Origin: Pegoplata infirma
Taxonomy: Eukaryota > Arthropoda > Insecta > Diptera > Anthomyiidae
Length of the DNA stretch: 64,000 nt
Assembly (NCBI GenBank): GCA_963921195.1
Contig: OY992536.1
Coordinates: 110,076,778-110,140,777, forward strand
Direction: 5' to 3'
Shown: piece by piece, positions 43,187 through 54,655 of the stretch
Numbering within the stretch: position 1 is the stretch's first letter
Layout of the letters: every line of letters begins with the position of its first letter
Translations under genes and position numbers: made by a program
The notes under the pieces: model-generated
What the model saw: only the letters and a program-made list of their open reading frames with translations
Told to the model about the DNA's origin: nothing
Database searches by the model: none

Positions 43187-45005
43187 AAGTAAGAAAATTA
43201 TAGTCGGTCAAGACCGACCCCATATAATACCCTACACCAGAGTTTCCCGGGAAATGGGTCCCAAGTTGAAACATGGACTGATTAGATCTATATTTTGTCA
43301 AACCTTTAATTAGTGTAAAAACATTCACAAATCAAATTTGAGTGAAAAAGGCTTCTATTTGTTGGCAATAAACCGCTTTAACTGAATATCGGGTCAAATT
43401 TTCACAAGGGGCCTAAGTCCAAAACTGGTTCGATAACACTGTGCTACAGTGAAAAAATACTTCTAATGGGACATGGTATAGGTTGTTGGTTTTGTCGAGT
43501 AGATCACAAAAATGCCCATCTAACTTGCCAGACACCCTCAAATTTTAGATTTATTGTCAAAAAACGTTTTTTTGGGACTTTGCTCACTAAACCTTGTGTA
43601 ATTCAGAAAATTTTCAACAGATTTTAAATTTTTTAACTGTTTTGGATAGAAGAAGGATAGGGCTTTCCATGTGTGTGAATTGGTCCACACATATAAGAAA
43701 GATATCTATTGATTTTTTCTATAATATCTAATTTTTTTGTTATTTTTTGAAAAATTTTCGAGTTTATCGATTTTTTTCTGCTATAGTTCGTTTAACAACC
43801 TTTATATTTATAAACATATTTTTAAAGAAAATTTAGTTCTGAATTCGATGAGCTTTATCCTGTAAAAATCAGATAAGAATTGACAGAGTTGTGATAATTT
43901 TTCTAAAAATGAAAATTAAGATTTTTCAGGAAATCGCCGTTCAGACAACCCAGGCAAAAAAATAAATTTATCATAAGAGGTCATGTACAATATTTTTGAA
44001 GGTTTTTGGAGCGCTGAATCCGAATCTGACCTTTAAATTGCTCTATTCATGCAAAATCTTAATTTTATTTTTTAGAAAAATTATCACAACTCTGTCAATT
44101 GTTATTCGATTTTTTCGGCATAAAGCTCATCGTATTCACAATTAAATTTTCTTTAAGAATATGTTTAAAAATATAAATATTGTTGAACAAACTATAGCAG
44201 AAAAAAATCGATAAACTCAAAAATTTTTCAAAAAATAACAAAAAAATTAGATATTGTTGAAAAAATCAATACATATCTTTCGTAAATGTATAGACCAATT
44301 CACACACATAAAAAGTTTTCTTCTATCCAAAACCGTTAAAAAATTGAAAATCGGTGGAAAACTTTTTAAGTTACACGTGGTTTAGTGAGAAAAGTCCTAA
44401 AAAAACGTTTTTTGACAATAACTTCAAAATTTGAGTGTCTGGCAAGTTTGATGGGCATTTTTGAGATATTTTCGAGGAGACCTACAACCTTAACTACCTC
44501 ATTTCAAAAGTATATCCGATTTTGTGTTTTTTGTAGCACAGTGTAATTATCAAATTTGATAATGTTATTTAAATACGCGTTTAACATACCCAAACAATAT
44601 TTTATATATTTTTCTATTTTCATCAAATTTGAGAGATTTATGTGAAAATCGGAAAGGTGGTTTGTATGGGGGCTACAAGAAGAACTGGTCCGATTTCTTT
44701 AAAATTCGGAATGGTGATTTGTGTGGATAAAACATGATTACCTGCCAAATTTCGAAAAGATACCTATTAAAATGCGGTTATTAGAGTCATTTGAGCCAAA
44801 ACTAAAGAGGACCTTTGTATTTTGGCTAGGTCTAAATATGAACCGATTTTCAATAGGCTTCGTCCTTGGGCCAGAAAAGGCTTAAGATTCAAATTTCAAG
44901 TCATTTGTTAAAAAATTGCGACCTGTATCGTGCTTATACCGTTTACATGGACAGACAGACAGACGAACGGACAGACGGACGGACGGACATCGCTAAATCG
45001 ACTGT
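43187..45005 (-). mobile_element. DINE-1-like family B, copy B4, split by a 1.1-kb palindrome
   Basis: On the minus strand the 3' end is at 43187: tail, then the hairpin GGTCGGTCTTGACCGACT. The body continues to 43436 and resumes at 44544. The microsatellite at 44949-44990 is the longest family B one here (gacagacagacagacgaacg onward). The TATACCC start is lost. Confidence 0.8.
43437..44543. mobile_element. CACTGTGCTAC-ended palindrome inserted in B4
   Basis: 1107 bp with ends CACTGTGCTACAGTG and TTTTGTAGCACAGTG, and TAA duplicated at 43434-43436 and 44544-44546. Arms of over 500 bp pair, e.g. aacttgccagacaccctcaa / ttgagtgtctggcaagtttg and gacagagttgtgataatttt / aaaattatcacaactctgtc. Ends and duplication match families J and K, although the bodies differ. 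Confidence 0.84.
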
Positions 45006-45141
45006 ATAATCATGAGCTAAAAAAAAAAAATATTTTTCATTACACTAGCTTTTAATTAAATTTAATCCATAGTAGGTTTAATCATATGCACACACGTGTG
45101 TCCACACTTATTGTCATTTACATATAAAAGCTTACATTTAA

Positions 45142-46016
45142 GGGGGGATTAAACGAAAAATACAGCCTTAATGTGAGCAACTTTTAATCAGCTATAAAAA
45201 ATAAATACGTAGTATTTTTAATTCTGTTTTTTTTTATTTGAAAGACAAATTTTTGTAATATTTTTAAAATTTTATAACACAAAATTTAATTAACTAGAAT
45301 TCCAGGGTTGCCACTCATTTGTAGAATGCTTTCTTTAAAGGACAAAATCGGCAGCAGTTGTACAGCAAAAACTACTGAACCCATTTTGATGGCATTTTTT
45401 TTTTATTCTGTTTTATCTTTTTTTAACTTTACAACTTTACAACTGTGTTAGAAAAAGTTAAAAATAGATTGATTAAGTTCGTGCTAAACGATAACTACCG
45501 TTTTCACCTTAATGTACGTTTAAATAGCTAATTTTAATCTTACACACAGTGACAATCGAAAAGTGCTGACGAAGGATGGGTGGCTTCTTCCGAAAGTTGT
45601 CGACATCTCCACTTAGCCTGTGTTGTCAATTAATTTTTTCAGATTTTCTCATAGTACAACAATTTTTTTTTTTTTATTTGTAGATTATTTAATTTTCTAG
45701 TACTTACCGTGGCCATTTTTGGAAACTTTGACCTATTTATGTTTTTAATAAAAGAAGCATAACTTATACAAAAATAAATATTTTTCAAAAATGGCCACGG
45801 TAATTACTAGAGAATTTAATAGTCAACAAATCCAAAACAAATTTCTTCAAAGTCGGTTCAGTTGTTTTTACTGTACAACAGCCAATTAAGTCCTTTAAAA
45901 GCTCGTTTTTTGTGTTTCAAATAAAAAACCAGCATTAAAAAATATTGAGTATTTATTATTTTAAAGCTGATTAAAAATTGCTCATTTTAAGGCAGTCTTT
46001 TTCGTTTATTCCCCCC
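45142..46016. mobile_element. family D palindrome, copy D2
   Basis: Ends GGGGGGATTAAACGAAAAA and TTTTTCGTTTATTCCCCCC are inverted; TTAA precedes the left end (45138-45141), and ATAA follows the right. Arms share gtacagcaaaaactactgaa / ttcagttgtttttactgtac. A further inner palindrome surrounds taccgtggccatttttg / caaaaatggccacggta. It is interrupted at about 45405-45675. Confidence 0.75.
45405..45675. repeat. insertion in D2, family E
   Basis: Text absent from D1. Its core (acacacagtgacaatcgaaa, gtgctgacgaagg, ttccgaaagttgtcgaca, cctgtgttgtcaa) recurs reverse-complemented at 63125-63235. A 'ctgatgaagg ... ccgaaag' phrase of this kind occurs near the 3' ends of several insect retroelements, but I cannot name the family. 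Confidence 0.55.
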
Positions 46017-46974
46017 ATAATATTTAAAATATTAAAAGTTCTAATAAATATTCATTAATTTTATTTACTTAAATTTTTTTGCTGATTTTTTGTATTCTCA
46101 AATCATAATGTTTTGTAACCTACTACCCTAAATACCACAAACAAAAACAACTATAAAATTAATTGCTTAGAACTGCAACGAATTATATGAACAGATTACC
46201 CTCGATTGACGGGGTATTATTTTGGGGAGTTAACGATTTAATGAGTTTAAAAAAATAGTATTCAATTCTGTTTACAAAACTGAATTTTTTAATTAGTTCT
46301 TAAAGAGTTTAATATTAACGTGCTCCGATTTTTTCGGTTTCATTTATTTGTGTATATCGAGGGTTACTTGTTAATATTTATGTAAGTAGTTGTGGGTGCA
46401 GTTAATGTAAATAAGTAGATTGTATGTATGTGGCATTAACGATAAATATCTAAACAAATACAGGAACAAAGTGCAAAAATGGAAAAAAATTATCAATAGC
46501 ACACTGTAAACTCAGCGAAATCTGTATAAAGGTAAGCCAAAAAACTTTTTTAGCTATTGGACCTATTTTTCTGGTATGCAATACCAACCTGTTCTATAAA
46601 CTTAGACCAAAAAGCTTTAAAAAAGAATGAATCAGAAAATATTTAGTTTCAACTACTGCTTATTTGTGCTTAAAAGTTTGTAAAAATTACTTAGCAAAAA
46701 GTTTGTCGAAGTTAGTTTTCATTTTTATAATTTTTTCTTAAATTTAAAATTTTTTTCTTTAATTTTCTTATTAAATTTTTGCCCGTATTTCCCAATATAT
46801 TCGATTTCCCTAATTATTCTTTATTTTTTAAGGTTCTTTTATTTATTTTATTTGAAAAAAAAGACGAAAATTTGATTATTGGCAATATCTCGAAAACTGT
46901 TCTACTTTTGAAACTTTGAAGTGGATTTTCAGATTCAGCATGTCGTGGATCAAAATCTCTGTAAAGTAATTAAA
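46017..46974. other. no gene seen
   Basis: A+T-rich DNA, less repetitive than its neighbours. A phrase at 46860-46970 (atctcgaaaactgttctact, agattcagcatgtcgtgga) is faintly like the satellite near 63420. Confidence 0.45.
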
Positions 46975-47100
46975 AAAAAATGGCCTCGAACTAGAATAAA
47001 CCTACTCAAAATACAATTTTTTTAAGGTAGAATACAACAATTTTTATTTTTTAATAAATAAAATTAATCAGAATTTGAACAAAAAGGTTAGCACGCCTAA
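46975..47100. repeat. FB-like arm fragment
   Basis: tggcctcgaactagaataaa, cctactcaaaatacaa and aaattaatcagaatttgaac match the inner part of the arm at 9085-9175. Confidence 0.68.
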
Positions 47101-47143
47101 AGTATAAGGCATTCCAAACCAAATGTCCCGCTACAGAAAACAT

Positions 47144-48045
47144 ATCGAGGGCCTATATTCAAAACCCTCTATCTTCCATTTTCACGAAAATTGCTTTTTG
47201 ATGGAAAAATATTCAGTAAAACGGCCTTCATCTATGGTGTAAAATTCAGAACAAAAATATTTTTTTTGCTATTTTATTTGCATTTTTGGTTTTCTCTATC
47301 GCTTTCACAATGAATTTTTCTGAATGCAAAACCCTCTATCGTTTCAAATAATTAGTTTATAAATATTTTCTTTTAATAATTTCATCATGCATTACATGAA
47401 TTTGTCAACAAAATTCCAGAACCACTATTTTGGTCCACTGATGCTTATTTTGTCTGAAAATTCTTGTTGGACTTTTTTTGAAAAATATGGCTCAACATTT
47501 TGATGTATTGTGTACATTATGAAACAAAAATTTTAATCTTAAAAATCTTGATGTTGATCAGCATCTGTGGACCAAAATCGCGTTTTTATTTTTTTTACTA
47601 TTTTTTACATAACATACTAAACAGTTTGTCAACTTTTAAAAATAATTTTTGTCTTTAAAATCCGCTCCTGTGGACCAAAACCGCGATTTCGAAATTATTT
47701 ATAAGCCGTTATTATTAATAAATCTCGTTAAAAATTTACCGATGTCATAAATAAAATCATAATATGTTAATTCATTTTTATTAAAATGCAAAACCCTCTA
47801 TCTGATCATTTTCATTCATGTACTTAATATTTTTAAGAAACAAAACCCCCTATCTATCCTCTAAAATCCCCAATAGTGCAACATTTTAAAAACGAATCAT
47901 ATGTGGGATTCAGTAATTGATTTAAAAAATATTGTAGAATATCGAATTTTAATTACTCTAACAATACGCGAAATAAACATTTTTTTTTGCTCTCCTGAAA
48001 AGTTGTGTTTTTTTAGATAGAGGGTTATGAATATAGGCCCTCGAT
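47144..48045. mobile_element. ATCGAGGGCC-ended element in N1
   Basis: 902 bp with ends ATCGAGGGCCTATATTCAAA and ATGAATATAGGCCCTCGAT. The inversion continues through accctctatc / gatagagggt. Flanks cat and atg allow a 2-bp AT (or TA) duplication. The interior repeats 'aaaccctctatc' at 47332 and 47793 and 'ctgtggaccaaaa' at 47566 and 47670. Confidence 0.78.
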
Positions 48046-48136
48046 ATGTGCCGTGAATTTCCGAATAGTTTGTATGAATAGCCCTATATGTAACTAAGAA
48101 AATTGCGTTTTTGGTTTTTCAATTTTTTAAAAACTG

Positions 48137-48617
48137 CCCAGCAAAAATTGGCATTACTAGTAATGGGTTTTGTAATCCGAAACAGATGTTAATAAGTAGT
48201 TACTTATTGAATGAAACACTAATTATTTTAACAAGGGCGTGAGACAAAAATAACTAGTGAAGAGTATGGAGATAAATAAGTAGTTACTGCCTCAGGTTAC
48301 AAATAAGGAGTAAAAACCCATTACCAAGTAAAATAATTAGTTAATTAAAACATTTAAAATTTAACTTGTTTTTACTAAAACTTAAAAATTGCGTAATTTT
48401 TATTAAGTTTTTAAGTAATTTTTAAGTTAATTAAATTGTAAAGGTTAAAAACTGCAAGTGCAAGAAGATATTATTACTTAGAGGTGCTTTTATAAAATAT
48501 TACTGAGAAGTAGTTACTTTTGGGCTTAAAATAATGTTAATGGTAATGGGTACTCTTTATAAATAATGTACTTGGTAATGATTACTTTTCAGAACTCATT
48601 ACCATGTTTTTGCTGGG
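48137..48617. mobile_element. CCCAGCAAAAA-ended element in N1
   Basis: 481 bp with ends CCCAGCAAAAATTGG and CATGTTTTTGCTGGG. TG flanks both sides (48135-48136, 48618-48619) and removal restores aaactgggcttaggagg as in N2. The interior is rich in ggtaatg / cattacc / agtagttact words. Sister of 55739-56165, and shares ends with 4418-5782. Confidence 0.84.
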
Positions 48618-49800
48618 TGGGCTTAGGAGGCGTGGTCAAATATTGGAAAAATTGTCAAATTTGTGTCGAGTTACCTGGTTTAAATATTTATCAAATTAAA
48701 ACGGATTGCACCACTATCTCAAAAATTTGTATTATTGTATAGTTTTTAATGGGCTATCGCTTAAAATTATTTTCTTTGGAAAATTTTCAGAACCCGTTCT
48801 GAAATTTCACATTTTTTAAAAAGAGTCAATTTATCAAAAATCCGGCCACTTGCTTTTTTTTATTTTTTTATTCTTAAGTTTAGATGTTTGTCTTTCCACA
48901 CAAAAAAAAAAAATCAGACATGTGTTTTTCGTTTTTTTTTTCGAGAAAATCGCATTTAATATTAAATTTCATAACAATTTTGTAATTTGCTTGTATTTCT
49001 TGTTTCAACGTAGCGAATGAGTATTAAATATTTGCATAAATGTTATTCATACGCTATGTTAAAACAAGAAAATACAAGCAAATTACTAAATTGTTATGAA
49101 ATTCAAAATTCAAATGCGATTTTCTCGAAAAAAAACTAAAAAGATATGTCTGAATTTTTTTGTGTGGATGGAAAACATCTAAACTTTAAAAAAAAAAATA
49201 AAAAAAAGTGGCCGGATTTTTGATAAATTGACTTTTTTAAAAAAAGGAAAATTTCAGAACGGCTTCTGAAAATTTTCCACAAAAAAAAAATTAATCGATA
49301 GCTCATACAAAACTGTATAAGAATGTAAATTTTTGAGATTGTGGTGCATTCCGTTTTAATGTGATAAATATTTAAACAAGGCAACTCGCCACAAATTTGA
49401 CCATTTTTCCAATATTTGACCACGCCATCTAAGCCCAGTTTTTGAAAATTAGAAAAACCAAAAACGTAATTTTCTTATTTCCATATCCATACAATATATT
49501 CCGAAATTTACTGGACATTTTTTCGCTGGAAAGTTGGTGTGGAATACCTCATATATCATAAAAATAATTAATAAAAACCCTCAAAAAATCAGGAAAGTCC
49601 AAAAAATCAGCAAAGTTTTTAATTTTTTCTTAATTTTACAGATCATTTTGGTATTTTTTGCCGAGTTTTCAGCATTTTTTTGAATTTTCTTGAATTTTCA
49701 CAAACCTTTCGGTTTTTTTTTCAAAATTTTCCAGGATTTTCTAAAATTTTTGGATTATTTCCTGGTCTTCCTAATCTTTTATTTTTCTTTATTTTACTAA

Positions 49801-49924
49801 ACTTTTTTTTCTGGGTTTTCCGATTTCGGTTTTTTATTTTTTTTTTATACCCTACACCACACTTTTTTTTCTGGGTTTTCCGATTTCGGTTTTTTTTACG
49901 TTTTTTTTTTATACCCTTCACCAC
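49801..49924. repeat. 60-bp tandem duplication spanning the B5 start
   Basis: 49801-49860 is repeated at 49861-49924 (ctttttttt, ctgggttttccgatttcggt, tatacccta/tcaccac). Each unit carries flanking DNA and the first bases of the family B element, so the insertion junction itself was duplicated. Confidence 0.85.
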
Positions 49925-50654
49925 ACTGTGGTACAGGGCATAATGAGTTTGTGCTGATGTTTGAAACTACCCGAAATATTGGTCATAGACCCACCTTTAA
50001 GTACACCGATCGATTCAGAATCGCTTTTTGAGTAGATTTAGCAATGTGCGTCCGTCCGTCCGTCTGTCTGTCTGTCCATGTAAACGGTGTAAACACGATA
50101 CAGGTCGCAATTTTTCATCAATTGACTTGAAATTTGGCCTATTGAAATTGAAAAAAATCGGTCCATATTTAGACCTAGCCCCCATACAAAGATCCTCTTT
50201 AGTTTTGACTCAAATGACTATAATAACCGTGTTATAATAGGTATCTTTTCGAAATTTGGCTGGTAAACGTATTTTGTCTTCACAAATCACCATTGCGAAT
50301 TTGAAAGAAATCGGACCAGTTTTTCTTGTAGTCCCCATACAAACCACCTTCCCGATTTTCACATAAATCTCTCAAATTTCATGAAAATAGAAAATATTTA
50401 ATTAAAATTTTGTTTGTGTATGTTAAACGCGTAACCTTATCAAATCTGATAATCATCGGACCAGTTTTGGACTTAGGCCCCTTGTAAAAATTTCGCCCGA
50501 TATTCAGTTAAAGTGGTTTATTGTCAACAAATAGAAGCATATTTCACTCAAATTTGATTTGTGAGTGTTTTTTACACTTAAAGATTTGACAAAATATAGA
50601 TCTAACTCTGGTGTATGGTCGGTCTCGACCGACTATAATTTTCTTACTTGTTTT
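49909..50654 (+). mobile_element. DINE-1-like family B, copy B5 (near complete)
   Basis: Starts TATACCCTTCACCACACTGT; microsatellite gtccgtccgtccgtctgtct at 50050; body as B1 and B3; perfect hairpin GGTCGGTCTCGACCGAC near 50620, then A/T and CTTACTTGTTTT. A second start lies 62 bases upstream through the duplication. Together with C4 this copy best defines the family structure. Confidence 0.85.
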
Positions 50655-51920
50655 TTATTTCTTTAATTTTCACAATTTCTGATTTTATTTTAGTTTTGAA
50701 ATTTACTGAACTTTTGTCATTGTTTCATGATTTTCCAGCATTATTTTGAAGTGTCCTAATTTATATTTTGATTTTTTTTTCCTGATTTTACTAAAACAGT
50801 CAAGTTAAAATAGAAATCTTTGAAATAAAAACTTAAATTAAATATTTTATAAAAGTGCATTTATTTAAATTTCCTTGAGTGTATGCATATAAAATAATGC
50901 CATTATAACACACAGTTTTTTTTTTACTTCTAATACTTTTGTTGTTGTTGCTATATTTGAATGCAATTTTTTGTTTTTGTTCTAATTGTAAGTGTGAGTT
51001 TTAAAGACTCATTTTGTTTTTCTGCGCCCATTTGCGTTTGTTAGTTAAGCTGTTTTGTTATTTTTTTTTTTTTTTTTTTAATAATATTGTGTTTTTGATG
51101 TTGTTGACGACGACGATGATGATGATTTGTCACCTTGAACATGAAAATTGTGCACTTGGCACAGATAAAATTGTAGTAGAAAAAAAAAACTAATAAACTA
51201 TACAAAAAACAAAATAATATTAACAATATACAAATACAAAAACAAACAAAATTGGAAAATGCATTTTTACTTATAAGTATTAAGAATATTTTTGTATTTT
51301 TTTATATCATTGCTTTTTATTGTTATGACAATGGAGCGTATAATTAATATTTAATTATGATAAAAAATAAATAAAACTTGTTATAATTATGAATAAATGT
51401 TTATTTATATTGTGTTTTTTTATTAAGTTTTTTTTTAATTGTTAATATTGCACAAAAAAAGTTATTAATAATTCATATGATTGCAGTTTATGATTTATTA
51501 ATATTTTCAAGTTTTTAAGGAAGTGATGAAGGCGTTTGATTATTGTTATTTTAATGTTTTAAATATGTCAGAAATTGAGAGAATTACAATAAAGATGACT
51601 TTAGAATGCATTTAAATGCACTTAGATTTTATCAAGTAGGAGTAGAATTTAGGTGGGATTATTATAATTTTTTTAAAATGGGTAAAAAAGGGTGTAAAAC
51701 TTAATGTTTGTAATTAAAAATGTAAATTTAAAATATTATAGATCATTATGAAAAAAAAATCTGAGTTAATGCCTGAAGCCGCAGGTTTAATTAATGTTAC
51801 CCTACGCTTATTTTGCGTTGGTCTAAAGCCGACCTATTAATGTCATTATGTCTGTTGAAATCGATTTTATAGCGAAACTAAAAGTTCGAGATGACTAATT
51901 TTGGGAATTAAGTAAGCGCC
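50655..51920. other. no gene seen; possibly single-copy DNA
   Basis: Poly-T runs, a gacgacgacgatgatgatga microsatellite at 51107 and mixed A+T-rich sequence. 51760-51900 is more complex (gaagccgcaggtttaa) but without an ORF. Confidence 0.45.
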
Positions 51921-51932
51921 ATGAACGTAAAT

Positions 51933-52475
51933 GAACGTTACGTTACGTTTACACTTAGAATGGGGTCTTGTGCCCCTGTCTCGTTAAATGGTGTTAATAT
52001 CCCACAGTCTGAGAGTGTTACATACCTTGGTATTCACTTAGACAGACGTCTTACATGGCGAAAACATTTAGAAGCCAAGATGCTTCATATGAAGCTGAAA
52101 GCCTGCCAGTTACATTGGTTAATTAATAAGCATTCAAAACTTAGCCTTGACTCTAAGGTCATCCTGTATAATTGTATTATAAAACCAATATGGACTTATG
52201 GTATCCAACTATGGGGTACAGCCAGTATGTCTAATATTGAGCTTATACAGAGGGCACAATCGAAAATTCTAAGGATCATTACGGGAGCCCCGTGGTATGT
52301 CAGGAATATCAACATTCACGAGGACTTAAATATTCCGTTAGTAAGAGAAGAGTTTATAGGCATCAGAACGAAATACTTGGAAAAGCTTAGCAACCACCCA
52401 AACCCATTGGCGAGAGCCCTTACCCGAACCCAAACGCACACCAGACTGCAACGTGCAGACTTACCGCCCATTTAA
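51933..52475 (+). pseudogene. Jockey-type reverse transcriptase, C-terminal remnant
   Basis: About 180 residues are open to the stop at 52473-52475. Motifs typical of the Jockey RT C-terminus are YLGIHLDRRLTWRKH, LSLDSKVILYN, IIKPIWTYGIQLWGTAS, IQRAQSKILRIITGAPWYV and NINIHEDLNIP. The YLGIHLD phrase lies after the catalytic FADD box, so the fingers, palm and endonuclease are all absent and no activity is possible. The apparent ATG at 51921 belongs to the duplicated target, not to the LINE, so a gene finder would report a false start. Stop and 3' UTR are genuine element sequence. Confidence 0.93.
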
Positions 52476-52615
52476 TTTAGAGGCCCGTTCTTCAAAATGG
52501 CTCCTTGGGAGTAACTAGTATTTAAGTTAGTTTTTTAAGATTTACACACTTATTGTTAGGCCAAGAATGGGCAGATTCAATAATCAGAATAATAAAGAAT
52601 TAAAAAAAAAAAAAA
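51933..52615 (+). mobile_element. Jockey-clade LINE, 5'-truncated copy
   Basis: 683 bp flanked by the 12-bp duplication ATGAACGTAAAT (51921-51932 and 52616-52627) and ending in a run of A (52602-52615). It holds the last part of the reverse transcriptase ORF and a 3' UTR of about 125 bp. Truncation, duplication and poly-A together are the signature of target-primed reverse transcription. Open frame and exact duplication suggest a recent insertion. Confidence 0.93.
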
Positions 52616-52627
52616 ATGAACGTAAAT

Positions 52628-53038
52628 ACCTTGTATGTAAAAATTGACCAAATACGACTTGCCGTTAAAAAAAAAAATTAAAAAATATATAAAAATATAT
52701 ATCTCTAGTTTTTCTTGTGATGTTATTATTGTATTTCAGCAAAGTTGGGTTTGACGATCCACTTTTTATATTTTATTTTTATGTATCGGACATTCTGAAT
52801 TCAATATTGAAAATCCATTTTGAAATCTGAGAAACAGTGTATTAACAATTGCTTTAAAAAATGTAATTTTCGTTTCGTTGATTGCTTATTTTGGAAAGTA
52901 GAAAAAAATCACAAAAATTGCCTAATAAAAAAAATATATTTATGTGCAAAAAAATTCAAAAAGCTTTACCGACTAATTATGCAATTAAATAACAATAACT
53001 GCAATTGTATAAAGCAAAAAAAAATATAGACATACATA
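52628..53038. other. no gene seen
   Basis: A+T-rich sequence with a tatataaaaatatatatct stretch near 52686. The 69-residue ORF at 52820 is Lys/Cys/Asn-rich without recognisable motif. Confidence 0.45.
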
Positions 53039-53870
53039 TGAGGCATTCCACACCAAATGTCCAGCGAAAAAAACATGTGTACCTAAAATTACGGAATAGT
53101 TTGTATGGATAGCCCTTTATGGAACTAAGAAAATTGTGTTTTTGGATATTAAATTTTTCAAAAACTGGGCTTAGGAGGCGTGGTCAAATATTGGAAAAAT
53201 GGTAAAATTTGAGTCGAGTTGTCTTGTTTGTTTTTTGGAAAATTTTCAGAACCCGTTCTGAAATTTCCGTTTTTTAAAAAAGTCAATTTATCAAAAATCC
53301 GGCCACTTTTCTTTTTTTTTAATAAAATTTTTTTAAGGTTTACATGTTTGTCTATCCACACAAAAAAATTCTGACATGTGTTTTTCGTTTTTTCGAGAAA
53401 ATCGCATTTGAATATTAAATTTCATAACAATTTTCGAATTTGCCTGTATTTTCTTGCTTTAACGTAGCGAATGAATATTTAATATTTGCATAAATATTAC
53501 TCATACGCTATGTTCAAAACAAGCAAATACAAGCAAATTACTAAATTGTTATGAAATTCAAAATTCAAATGCGATTTTCTCGAAAAAATTAAAAAAAAAA
53601 AAAAATTAAAAAAAAGTGGCCGAATTTTTTATAAATTAACTTTTTTAAATAATAGAAAATTTCTGAACGGGTTCTGAAAATTTTCCAAAAAAAAAATTTA
53701 ATCGATAGCCCATACAAAACTATACAAGAATGAAAATTTTTGAGATTGTGGTGCATTCCGTTTTAGTTTGATAAATATTTAAACCAGGCAACTCGACACA
53801 AATTTGACCATTTTTCCAATATTTTACCACGCCTCCTAAGCCCAGTTTTTTTAAAATTGAAAAACCATGC
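53039..53870. mobile_element. family N palindrome, copy N2
   Basis: Left end gaggcattccacaccaaatg is intact; arms pair as in N1 (ctgggcttaggaggcgtggt / accacgcctcctaagcccag). The right arm stops near 53870 before its terminal bases. It shows the undisturbed target text of the two elements nested in N1. Confidence 0.75.
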
Positions 53871-53918
53871 CAAATCGAACACTTTGATTTTTTTTTAGAT
53901 TTTCCCCAATTTAAAAAA

Positions 53919-54562
53919 AAACAAGTAAAAAAGTTAAATTCGGCCTTGCCGAATGTAGTGATACCCTCCACAATTTCATAAAGATTATTGCAAAAAACTT
54001 TTTTTAAAAGGAAATTACTTTTGAAAAAAAAAATAAAATTTTTGAAAAAAATTTTCCGCGAAAAAAATTTTGGTAAAAAAAAATCGGCGATTTTTTTCAT
54101 TTTTTGTCAAAAAATATGTTCGTACTTGTTTAAATACCATTTGGTGTTCAATTATGTTTACATATGTCAACCAGAAGCCGAATTAAAGCATTTTGTATTT
54201 TTAGGTTATGTTGAATATACTGAAATTTTTGAGGTGTGCTTACATTTTCGTTCATAACTTTTGAACCGCTGAACCGATATCGCTCAAATGCAATACCAAA
54301 CTTTTCGGGAGAACTTCCAATAGATATGTTAAGTTTCAGTCATCTCTGTACAATATTTTGTCCGTGATAGCATTTTCCACAGACAGACAGACGGACAGAC
54401 GGACAGACGGACAGACGGACAGACGGACATCGCTAGAATGTCTTTAAATCGATCGGTCATCATGAATATATACACTTTATGGGGTCCCAGACCGATATTT
54501 CGATGAGTTACAAACGGAATGACAAACTTATATATACCCTCTATCACTAAGTGTAGGGTATA
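53919..54562 (-). mobile_element. DINE-1-like family C, copy C9 (near complete)
   Basis: On the minus strand: TATACCCTACACTTAGTGAT, ggtctgggaccccataaagt, a long regular (GTCCGTCT)n microsatellite at about 54380-54428, the body, a perfect hairpin TTCGGCAAGGCCGAA and ACTTGTTT. The long microsatellite suggests slippage after insertion. Confidence 0.85.
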
Positions 54563-54655
54563 CAAAATTTAAGCACTCTTTAAAAGCTCCTCCTGGTAAA
54601 TTTTCAGATTTTTTTAATACCCGTTCAAAAGATGCCGAATTTTCAAAATAACTGA

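Larger units (their letters stand above)
47107..49549. mobile_element. family N palindrome, copy N1, with two nested elements
   Basis: Ends aggcattccaaaccaaatgt and ggtgtggaatacctcatat are inverted. Outer arms are 48050-48950 and 49090-49540; both contain gcgtggtcaaatattgg or its complement, ccggccac or gtggccgg, and gagaaaatcgcattt or its complement. Nested within are elements at 47144-48045 and 48137-48617. Without them N1 would be about 1.06 kb. The 95-residue ORF is arm sequence and is not called. Confidence 0.75.

Noticed and set aside
53720..54100. 126-residue minus-strand ORF
   Set aside because: It joins part of palindrome N2 to the end of DINE-1-like copy C9; composition Phe/Lys-rich, no domain.
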